Positions 1 to 10,396 of a stretch of 64,000 bases of DNA are shown one piece after another. The DNA comes from Trichinella spiralis (Eukaryota > Nematoda > Enoplea > Trichinellida > Trichinellidae): contig CM012955.1 in assembly GCA_000181795.3 (NCBI GenBank), positions 14,855,731-14,919,730 on the forward strand, written 5' to 3'. The position numbers and the translations under genes were made by a program. The notes under the pieces are model-generated. The model had not been told where the DNA came from. It saw nothing but the letters and a program-made list of their open reading frames with translations, and ran no database searches. How positions within the stretch are numbered: position 1 is the stretch's first letter; every line of letters begins with the position of its first letter.

Positions 1-1467
1 TCAATGGATCGATTCGATTTTGTTCTGTTCACTTTATTGGCTTTTCAATTTTCCCTCAACGCATCCCATCCTTGAAACGACGACCGACGATTTCATCATC
101 GTTTATTTTGTTGGGAAAACGAATTTTTATCCTTGTTGTTGTCGGTGATGATAATCTTTGTTGTCTGTCCATCAGAGCTGAAATTTGAAACCAACACCGC
201 CACTGTCGTTTGGTTTGGGATGGAATTCGATCTCAGCTTTGGACGATAATCTGCCACGACGATGATTCGATTCCAGATTCAAATTGCGCAACGTCATCAA
301 ATTCCAATTTCAATTCAAATTTCATTTTCCTTTCCATTGACGACATTTCCTCGAAACTGAAACAATGGAATTTTCACATTTCACGCATATTTTTCACTGT
401 TTGCGCTCAACCGTTGACCGACCGATCATCTCAAAGTGTGCTTGCATCCATCCATACATACATATCTGTATATATATATATTCAAACAAAGCTGTATCGG
501 ATAGTGTCATTTTTGGATCTCGGCTGCTGTTGTTGCTGCTTTAACGGTGGCCGAGTGGAAATAATTTCAAATGCCAAAACACAACCAAATGTGCAACGTC
601 GCAGTTGCGCATCACAATGTTTGATTGATTGGCGTTTCTCTCTCATTCCGAACGCTCACCAACGTCACGGGATAAAAAATGAAAAGCCCCCACCACCACG
701 ATTACTCATTTTCCCGTGCCTACACGATTGTCTGTGGTGAAGCTCGGTTTAAATGTGTTCTTTTTTTTCTGCTCCATTTCTTCACCAAAAACAACAATCG
801 TGCTCGTTGATCAAATTTGATAAATATTTCTTTTTCATCTACGAATACTTTTGCTCGTTTATTGGTCAAAATTGATCTAGTGAATTTATATTTAGATGGG
901 CAGGTTTAATTGGAAAATTCTCAAATGTGAACAACAATTTTCGCATGTCACTGGTAAATTCAATTATAATAATAATAATAATACACCGCATAAAATTTAC
1001 GGAACAGTTGAAAAAAAAACGCCTGTCGCTTTCGTGAAAAATTGACTAATTATTGATAATATTATTTCTTTTTTTCTTGACCATTCATGGTCCATATTTA
1101 TTGATTTTTTATTTTTCCATTTTCTCGATGTTTGCATTCAAATTACAACCCGTTTGTCACGTTTTTCCAATTATCGATCTTGTCCGTTGCGTCGTCAACA
1201 TTCTCCGGTTGATGTTTTCGTTTAATCTGCTGTTCGGCGTTGTTTTAAAATTTAGTCCACTCCATCCACTGGTTGTACTATTTATCGATCAGGCGGCCCG
1301 TCAAAGCGGCATTGTTCATTTTCGTCTCGCGACGTTTCGCCCAACAAAATTCCTACTTAACAGTTATTCTTGAGAATACTGTAATTCTTCGGTATTTATT
1401 GAATAGCAGGTATAATGGAGGGGGTGGGGGGAAGAACGTTTCCAATTGTTGTTGTTGTTGTAGTGAG
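1..1467. other. 5' flank of the RUN-domain gene, no supported gene
   Basis: AT-rich flank with short homopolymers and an (ATA)n run near 967-982. Open frames exist (for example 210-740) but their translations are low-complexity and show no recognisable domain. The last few hundred bases are probably promoter and 5' untranslated region of the gene starting at 1468. I see no clear TATA box or splice pair that would define an upstream exon. Confidence 0.5.
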
Positions 1468-3796
1468 ATGAAATTTAAAATGACAATATTCGATTTGTCG
1501 TCGTTTTATAATTTACAAAATTGTAAACTAATTCAGGATGAAGATATACAATTGATATATGGTCATTTCAACAATTACAACGGTGGTGCGACGTCGACCG
1601 GTTGTTCGTCGTTGGACAATTGTTCGGGTTCGGGCGTAACTGGCTTGGGCGTTGGCGCGGGCGCCGGCGCCGGCGTGGCGCGCTCGCCGACCGAATCCTG
1701 GCTGAGTCGGGAAAAGGCGTGGGCGAACGACTGCGACGTGAACGTGGCGTTTTTGGATTTCAGCAACTTCACCGGCGAGCAGATCGCCGACGCTCTGAAA
1801 AGCCGCTTCGAAGTCGGCGCTGGCCAGTCGTCGTCGTCGTTCGCCGCCGACGTGTTCGCCGCCTCGCCGCTGTTCGGACCGTTGCTCGCGTCGACCAACG
1901 CCGGCGCCGCTGCCGGTGCCGACGATGGCGCAGACGACGACGACGACCGCAACGACAACTGGACGTCGTCGCGGAAACGTTGCGGACCGGCGTCGGCTGG
2001 CAACAGGGCCGCCGGGCGGGCGTGTCGCGTGTCGACGGACAGTTTGGATTGGGGTTCGGACGTGGAGCCGGACGCTTTGAGCGCCGCCTGCGCCGCCAGA
2101 CCAGCCGACTACGTGCTCACTTTCGAAAGTCGCTGCTCGGACGAAGCAGCGGCCAGACCGTTGACCAGCTGGAATCGTCTGGGTGCAGACTTGTCGAAAC
2201 GTCGGCCGCCGAAGAGCACCAGCCTACCGGCGATGGGTCGCGCCGGCGCGTCTTCGACGTTGCTCAGCTCCGGCACCACTGGTTCGTGTTCGTCCAGTCC
2301 AGCCAACACGGACAACAATGTCGACACTACTGACAGCAACCACACCCACAATCATCACCACAGCAACACCCAGAACAGTGGTAGCAGTAGCAGTAACAAC
2401 AACAACAACAACAGTGGTGGTGGTGGTGGTATTGGGAATGGTAAATTTTCTCTGCTCCGTGCTTTTCGAGACAGAGTTGCGGATGCGTTGCAGACGAGCA
2501 TCGGTGCCAAGGTGGTGGCGAGCAGTGAACCACCGGCGCACGAATCGAGCGGCTACCACACCGGTGGCACCCAGTCGTCGCAGACGTTGGATACCAATCG
2601 GACGACCGTCGACACTGACCGCTGGTCAAGTCGCACCGCGCCGTTCGAAGGGGGTCAGTTTTTTCTCAACTCCCGCTGCCCAGTGGACGTCAATCAGAAC
2701 TTGCTGATCGCCACCGCTGGCTGCGTTGAAGCGGAGGCGCCGAATCGTCGGCCGACGTTCGACTCGCGACCCCACACTGCGGCGCAGCTTTCGCCACCGA
2801 CCGCGTGCCAGGACAAGTCGATCCAGACGTGCGCGGGCGGCCGGCTGGCGCCCGAATTGGAATTTCTTCGTCTCCCGTTCGCCCTGCCCCGTCTGATGCC
2901 CGGTCTGACTCCATTCCCGTTGTCCCTGCTCGACCAGTTGTCGTCGAAAGCACGCGGCAACGCTGCCGCGGCGGCAACCGCCCACTTTCTCCACCGACCA
3001 CCGGTCGGGCAGCGGCCGGCGTCGTCGTCGACTTGGTCGTGGTCGTCGTCGAATGGTCGTCTGCCGGCCAAACTGATCCCGTCTCCGCCGGCGCGTCGTC
3101 GTCTGGTCGCCGTCGGCGGCGCTCGTCGACCGCCGGTCAAGCGCGACTCGGGTTTCGAGTCGTGCGTGCCGCCGCCGGCTCACGTCCACGACTGGGAATC
3201 GTTGGCCGTACTGTTGCCCGACCACGTGCAGCGCATGTATTCCACCAACAATTCGTCGTCCAGTTGCTGGTCCGGTACCGGTACCGGTGCCGGTGCCGGT
3301 GCCGCGGCAGCCGGCTCGCGTTGTTGCTATCCGTCCAGTATTGACAAGCCGGCGTCGATCTGGCCCGGACGACCGCCGTTCCTCTGGTCGCAGGCCTACT
3401 GCAGCAATTCGTCTCGACGAACGGTCGCGTCGGGCGTGGCTTCTTCGGGCGACGAAGCGCTGACCGGCATTTTCCGTCCCCGTCGACGGCGATGTTGCTG
3501 TTGCCGCAGCTGTGGCGCATCTACCCAATCGGAACGGCCCTTCAATCAGATCCACAACTACAACTACCACCACCACCACCACCACCACAGTTGCTGTCAC
3601 AACAGTGGAGCTGCGGTGCCGTTGAAAGGGTCTCTGCCGGATCGGTTTTTCTCTTTGGAAAACGTCACGCGATACGGTCACGGCTACTATCAACAGCCGG
3701 TCGGCTTTGCTTTGAAAAAGTGTGCTTCCACCAGGCAGTTGCCGTTCGCCGTCGACCAACAGCAGCAACAACTATCCGACGACACTGACTTTTCGG

Positions 3797-3832
<36 letters not shown>

Positions 3833-5217
3833 CTGGTGGTGGTAGTGGTAGTGGTAGTGGTAGTGGTGCTGGTTGTTCCAAATGTGGCTGTGGGTTTGGA
3901 TCTTGGACACGGCATCGTCATCATCATCATCATCATCATCATCGACTGTCCAAAGATGGTTTGTTTTTTTTATTGGTTGAATTATGTTTATTTATTTATT
4001 TATTTATTTGTTTGTTTTGCTTTTCAGGATGCGACGATGATGAGGTCGATCACGCCGGCAGTTTCAGTCCGGCAATTGGTGAAATACTTTATCGACAAAA
4101 AACCGGTAAGCGAAACAATTGTGCGATCGATAATTGAAATTTACTACAATTTCAAAATTGTCAATATTCCTTTTTATTCGATTTAAGATTTGGTTCGAAA
4201 ATTTGTTCTCTCCTGTGATCGGTTAAAAATGAATCTCATTCCCGATTGTTGTTATTCCAACGAGGTTTAGATCACCATTGATAGACGGACAATTGGATTG
4301 CAGTTTGTTTATTTGTTTGTTTATTTATTCAGAAAAATGGTCCTCTGTACCGGTGGATGATTTGTTCGATTGTGAATTTTCTCGAAGATGGTCTTACTGT
4401 ACCCAACACGATCTGGTCGGTAATATGTTCGGCGACAAAAATGGGTAGGTGCATCTGTCGGTTGTTGTTGTTGTTGTTTGAATAAAAATTATTTGCTTTG
4501 AACAAAAAATAAATCATTTTTCTCCCCCCCCCCCCTATTAACCAGGTCCAGCTACGAGACCAGTGTACGATTTGGTGAATTATTTGGACAAGAATGAATT
4601 GTTCAAAGATGCCAAAGTGGAAATGTTTTTGATGGGATTGTTCAGGTGAATTTGATTTATTTATTTCATCTAGTATTTGGATATTGTTCTGTGATGACGA
4701 TGTTGATCGTCTGTGCTGCTTTTTCAGGTTGCACAGTCTCGACGGTTGGCTGTCGTATTTGGTGCTCAAGGGTCAATTGTTGCAACAATTCTACCTGAAA
4801 TCCGCTTTTCTCCGCGGAGCCACTTCCGGCTACGGTAATTTATTCGACAAGGCACTGTCGGAAATACAGTCGCTTTATCGATTTTTCGACGAGCGTTCTT
4901 CGAGTGAACGGGCGAATTTGCACGCCGACGATCCGCTCGCCAGCACGATTGCCATGCTGGAACAGTGCGTTGTCCACTTCGGGCGGAACCAGCGTGTTGA
5001 CCGCGATCAGCCGGACCGATCGGATGGCCGTTGGGTCGCTGGTCAGCAGAAGACCATCAGCAGGTCGTTTGTGCCGTCCGTGCCGGCTGCCGACTCGAGA
5101 ATACCGAAAAGTTCCAGCTATCCGTCGAGAATTCCGACGCCGATCAACCGCCCAGGCGGCTTTCACAGAGAAATGTCGAACACGGCGCAGAAGCGCGCCA
5201 CTAATGACAAGAGTTGA
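1468..5217 (+). CDS. RUN-domain protein of the RUSC1/RUSC2 - UNC-14 type
   Basis: Five exons: 1468-3958, about 4062-4105, 4333-4444, 4546-4645, 4728-5217, giving about 1078 residues. The C-terminal RUN domain (from about residue 831) runs across exons 2-5: VRQLVKYFIDKK, then YRWMICSIVNFLEDGL, IWSVICSATKMG, VEMFLMGLFRLHSLDGWLSYL and LLQQFYLKSAFLR. This order and spacing match the RUN domain of RUSC1/2; UNC-14 is the likely worm counterpart. Family members are adaptors in axonal and vesicle transport, so a cytoplasmic trafficking role is inferred. The first 830 residues are one huge exon of low complexity (Ser, Gly, Ala, poly-Asn, poly-Cys, poly-His) and much more GC-rich than the flanks. No SH3 domain is visible at the C-terminus. 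The exon 1-2 junction is uncertain: the acceptor at 4027 breaks the RUN frame, while those at 4061 or 4067 keep it. Start chosen as the ATG at 1468; 1486 is also possible. Confidence 0.8.
3798..3943 (+). repeat. Coding trinucleotide repeats (poly-Cys, Gly-Ser, poly-His)
   Basis: Within the large exon, a (TTG)n run at 3798-3832 reads as about 11 Cys. It is followed by alternating GGT/AGT codons read as Gly-Ser, then a (CAT)n run at 3916-3943 read as 8 His. All lie in the open frame just before the intron donor at 3959. Confidence 0.85.
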
Positions 5218-7005
5218 AATGGAAAAAAAAACAAGAAAAAAGGAAAAAAAAGCACCCACTACCAGAATATATTTTCCGTATTATTTTAAGTTTAATTTTT
5301 GATTTTTCCTTCACTTTTATTTTTCACAATTCAAAGCAAAAAGAAAAAAACAACACACGCACGCACACACACACACACGATGAATGGGTGAGGATTTTAT
5401 TGACTGATTGATTACGATGATTTTATTTATTCTTTGTCTGGCGTGTTGTAATTTCCGAAACCACAATCGAAATTCGCCAAATTTTTCGCTGTCTTTGCTT
5501 ATTATTATTATTATTATTATTACAGGTCTGCTTAGCCTTTCTTCTTTCATAAGAAATTTCTCTATTCGCTCGTTTGTTTTTTTTTTTGCTTTATGCTCTG
5601 CTTCACTATTTCATTTCATCATACCATAACCTGCTACGTACGTACATGTATACCTGCATGCATCTGCATCTGTATATTATTGTGCAATAATTTAAAAATA
5701 ATAACATGTTGTGTTTTTAAATTTGCTTCATGGATGGATGGATGGATGATCGCTTTTTGTTGCCTTACTGGTTGAGAGGAAAGAAATTTTTTTTCGTCCG
5801 TGTTCATTCATTTTCCCCATTATTATTATTATTATTATTCATCATGTCCGTAGCCCTTGCCAATTGTGTCGCTTTATTTATTTTTTATTTTTTCTCTTTA
5901 TGTTCACTGTTTCGAGCTGGTCATTTTCTATTTGTGTTTGTTTATTTGTTTATACATTTCATCGGATATTTATTTATTTATGTTTGAACGCGACGATTAT
6001 CAGAGTGTGCAATCAGTCGTTTTTAATTGCAATAAATTGCTGATGTTGCTTGGCATTTTTCCATTGTTTAATTTCACCCACACACACACACACACACACT
6101 GCTGCTGCTGCTGCTGCTGTATATATTATTATTTTTCAATTTTTGCATTATTTTTTTACAAAACGAAAACAATCCCAACATTTTCGTCCATTGTTTCAGT
6201 TTAGCTTAATAAGCATAGACTTGTTGTGTTCGGTTGTCGTGTAAATGTAATTGGAGAATTTTGCGTCGGCTGAATGTAATTGTGACGACAATACGTGGAG
6301 CTTGAATTTCACTTCGAACTTTTCCATTCAAAAATTCCAACACCGTGAAACCAATTTCTTCATTTTCTGCTTCATTGGTGTTGGGCGTGGATATGAAGCG
6401 AAAATAAACAAACAAACAAACAACAACCTTCCATTACTGTCGATGGCGAAAAATTATTTCCACTTCTGCTCGTCCAATTGATAGAAAGAACCACATTCCG
6501 AATACAAAGCACGTTCGATCAATTTACTTTTGTGACCATTTATTTACAAGCAAAATCATATCAAAAAATCATTCCAATTTCACTACATTAAACATTATGT
6601 TGTTATTGTTCATTTTGTTATTATTGTGTACAAACAACATGTGTTGTTTTTTCAACACGTATAGATATTGTGAAAAATTTCCATAATTCAAATACGTGCG
6701 TGCATATATATATATGCAGATAACAAACTAACCAACCAACTACTCTGCTTGTGGTGAAAGTGAAAATTTATTCATTTGAAATTTTCTTCGAGGACATACA
6801 TAAATAAATGTTTGAAATTGGAAAAAAAATATTTTTTTAAAAATAAATTTATTTTTTATATGAAAATATTTTCGTAAAATAAAATGGAACAAATGGCCCG
6901 TTAAAGTGAAGAGGTAATTTGGTTAAGTTGAGGTTGAAAAAGGTGTCGAGAAGTGCGAACAATGAATTGAATTACTGTGTGACGACGTCGTTTGGATCTT
7001 CGTAA
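5218..7005. other. Intergenic, microsatellite-rich
   Basis: No gene is supported. The stretch holds (CA)n near 5355-5380, (ATT)n near 5501-5521, (GGAT)n near 5729-5746, (ATT)n near 5819-5840, and a compound (CA)n(CTG)n near 6077-6119. It probably includes the 3' untranslated region of the RUN-domain gene. Confidence 0.6.
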
Positions 7006-7490
7006 TGACCTACGCTGACCGTGTCCGTCACGCTTTGCTGACCAGCGAAAATACAACAACAATTTTTAATGACCAAAGGCCAGAGGTGAACGCGTCGTCG
7101 TTGCGGTCAATACTCCGCATTATGTCGCGTCCGGTCTTTTAATGACTAATGGACTAATGACGTCTGCACCTTTATGTGATATTCCTTCCACAAGACAAGG
7201 TTAACTAACCTCTAACTGGGCCAAGCCCTTTGACCGTTCAGCCTACAACTTACTATCTCAGCTTCCACGGCTGCTTCGGCTTTTTCCAACCTGGTCGCTG
7301 TCAATAATGTTGTTGTTGTTGTTGTTGTTGTCGTCACTGATGTTGGTATTACTGTCGTTGTTTGGCAAGGCAAACGACACTACTGGTGACAACTAACACC
7401 TTTGAGAAGATAGAACCTGTCCTCTACAACCTTGGACCCCACCATACTACTCGGAAGTGTATAAAATTCCGATCTCTGTGCTGACCACGC
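7006..7490 (+). promoter_or_regulatory. Promoter region of the ZP gene: TGACC half-site cluster and TATA box
   Basis: The TATA-like box TATAAAA lies at 7460-7466, about 85 bases before the start codon. Upstream, TGACC occurs at 7006, 7016, 7039, 7070, 7231 and 7482, its complement GGTCA at 7105, and AGGTGA at 7084. TGACC/GGTCA is the core half-site of nuclear hormone receptors, and the pair at 7006/7016 has direct-repeat spacing of four. Cuticle-protein genes of moulting animals are commonly driven by such receptors (general knowledge); binding here is inference. Confidence 0.45.
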
Positions 7491-7550
7491 CACTAAGAAG
7501 AAGAAGAAGAAGAGCATTAGCAATAATATACAACTAGCAAACTAGCGACT

Positions 7551-10309
7551 ATGCTCCAACTGACATTTGTCTGCTTTTTGGTAAGAACGAAATATATCGG
7601 AACGTATTTCTCCCTCTCTCTCTCTCTCTTTGTGTGGATGTGTAGAATTTGAAAATTTTAAATTTATCCGCTTTTTCAGCTGCTGCCATTGTCCGTCGTT
7701 GGCTTGTTGCCGATCAATGATGTTATTGGAGAACCTGCGGTAGAATGCGGAGAAAGAGAAATCCGGGTTTCTGTTCGTACGAGCAAACCGTTCCACGGGC
7801 GTATGTTCATTCGAGGCAATTCACAACGAGCAGAATGTGCGAAAGATTTCACCCAAACTCGACTTTCATCCCACGAAAACGCCACTCAGGTGCAGATGAC
7901 TCTCGACTACAACGCATGCGGAACTGAACGGATCCGGTCGGTAAGCGGTACAACCATTCTATTTTCACACGCCCACACACATACCATACAACCATTATCC
8001 CGTGGAACTATTTAGCTTTCGCCTAAAGGTGTCACATATGCCAGCACTGTTGTGCTTCAATTTCACAAAATATTCATCACGCACGGCGACAAAAGTTTTC
8101 ACATTCGATGCTTCTACGCTGAGCTTGATGCAACTGTCACGTCTCAATTTGAAGTCGGGTAAAATGAATTTTCCACATTCCATCACATTCATCCACTGCA
8201 AAAAGCCATTTTGCTTCATTTATCCATTTCCAGACATATTCCAACCACGTCGATCGAAATGACAATGGACCCGCCCAAATGCAGCTATACTGTTCGCAGT
8301 AACAGTTTCAACGGACCTGTGGTACGTTCGGCTAAAGTTGGCGACGAAGTTTTCCACAGATGGGAATGTACAGGAAATAATGGTAATTTCCGATTTCGAC
8401 CATTTCATTGTCAAACAATTAATTCAACACATTTTCACATACGTGCAGATATTTATGGCATGCTCGTTCATAGCTGTTTTGTTGAAGATCAACAGGGTCG
8501 AAATACGGAAATTGTCGACCGTGACGGGTATGATTTTTGATCTTCTATTATTATTATTATTATTATCAATTGATCAATTTTCAACAATCAACTTTTGTTG
8601 CATTTATTCAAATAGTATAGGCGTTAAATTAGATTCTGAACTGTATTGTAAGTTTTGAATTCTGCTACAAAACTGAACAGAATATGCTACGGAAATAATG
8701 TGGAACTTACGTAATTTCAAATATCCCTTAATAGAATCTTCTTCGTTTGATTCCATTCGGATTAGAATGTTATCTATCACACGGTACATTTGCATTGCAA
8801 TTTTAAAAAGACTGACAAGTAATTTCCAATGAAAAATACATTTTGTTAAAATACTTAATTTTAAAAAATAAAGTTTAAATAATTTGAACATTTCAATTTC
8901 AAAAAGATGATAATTTTTCAAATCACCTTACAGTAGATGTTTACAAAATATTGCTAGAATATGTTTCAATATTAAAGTTATCCACAATGGCTGAAAAGAA
9001 ATAATATTCGTGCATTAAAGTACAACTTGAACTATTGCAAAAATTGTTACAAGTAAACTTTAATTGCCATCGTAATTTCATTTTATATACTTTATTTTAA
9101 AACTATTTATTATTTATTTTTTTAAATCATACGCGATTAATTCTGCTATGCACTCGTGGTACTTATGTTGACAAATTCAACGCAACGTGCAGATATAATG
9201 AATCTTGAATTTTTCCTGACTAAAATGCACAGTTGTATAATGAATATTTTTTTTTTGATGATTTATAGAAATGTTTCATTTATAATGTTAAATGAATAAT
9301 TGTCAACAAAGCGAATACGTAAATTGTCATCATTCCGACTCGTCATCATTTTTCACAGATTTACAACATTTCTGACAAGTTCTATTTCAAATTCCACGTC
9401 AAAGATACTGGTTTATGTTGAATATATATATACTGTGTTACTTTTGTATAATTTTTCTGAACTTTTGATTTTCACCATCAAAAGATGCAGTTTGTTCAAC
9501 AACAATCTTAGATACTTTGTGAAAAACATCGAACAATCGAATGTTGTTTATTTAGCTGCAGCACAGATCGTGAACTGTTACCAGAATTGTTGTACAATAA
9601 CGATTTGGGACTAGCTTATGCTAGAACGGAAGTGTTCAAATATCCTGATTACTCGTTTGTTCATTTCAAGTGTCAAATCAAAATCTGCAACAAATTGAAC
9701 GATGGATGCCGCGGTCTTTCGGTTAATAAATACAACATTATTCATTGAATTGTTAAAATATTATTTTTTTTCTTATTTGCTTAGCCACCATCATGTGATG
9801 CTAGACGTGAATCTAGATTCAAAAGACGCTCAATACATCCAGGACCTCAGCAGATAAGCATCGACGTCATTACACCTGATATTCTTGTCATCGATTCGGA
9901 AGATGTTGATTTCAACACCAACGGTCATCAACCTCTGAGTAATAATTTTATTTTGTTGAATAAAGTTTTGAAAGCAGTTTCATTTTTCTATCACGAAATT
10001 ACAAAAATTACAGTATGAATTTTTTGAAAATTTATTTCAGCAACAACTCCACAAGTAGCCACTTCGCTAGAAGGAAGCTGGTTGAAATCAGAGATTTTCT
10101 CAAGCCAACAGCCGTCCACCACTTGCAACAGCGAATACATAATGTTCTGCGTAATGATAAGCATCCTGAGCATCCTTGTAGCGTCAACGTTTTTCATACT
10201 GTATTTGTACATGAGAAAAAGTTGTGCCGAGAGAAGTATTTCTGAAGAAAATTTGCACAACTATTTTTCCGCCAATTCCATTGATCAGCTAACGAAGCGG
10301 ATCGGCTGA
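7551..10309 (+). CDS. Cuticlin-like ZP-domain membrane protein
   Basis: Eight exons with matching phases: 7551-7580, 7680-7940, 8016-8158, 8234-8382, 8449-8527, 9556-9721, 9785-9938, 10041-10309; 416 residues. The first exon and the start of the second encode a signal peptide (MLQLTFVCFLLLPLSVVG). The ZP domain follows with the nematode cuticlin pattern: VECGEREIRVSV, TSKPFHGRMFIRG, STVVLQFHKIFITHGDKSFH, IRCFYAE, GCSTDRELLPELLY and FKCQIKIC. After the ZP domain comes a basic cleavage site (RFKRR) and, near the C-terminus, a transmembrane helix (YIMFCVMISILSILVASTFF) with a short cytoplasmic tail. In this family furin cleavage releases the ectodomain, which polymerises in extracellular matrix or cuticle. 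A poly(A) signal AATAAA lies at 10391. The ATG at 7551 is the first after the TATA box. Confidence 0.88.
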
Positions 10310-10390
10310 ACAGAGCTGAGTCGCTGTCATTTGCTTTGGTCAATTTAGCACGATTTCAAATGATCATGCAATCGACCACGACTGGTGCTC

Positions 10391-10396
10391 AATAAA
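10391..10396 (+). terminator. Poly(A) signal of the ZP gene
   Basis: AATAAA, 82 bases past the ZP stop codon. Confidence 0.5.

Noticed and set aside
210-740. 176-codon plus-strand open frame
   Set aside because: The translation is low-complexity with no domain. It lies in the AT-rich flank before the RUN-domain gene and has no supporting splice or homology evidence.
2626-3771. 381-codon minus-strand open frame opposite the RUN-domain gene
   Set aside because: It is a shadow of the GC-rich repetitive coding strand: mostly Arg/Gly-rich, a complement artefact of the biased codons.
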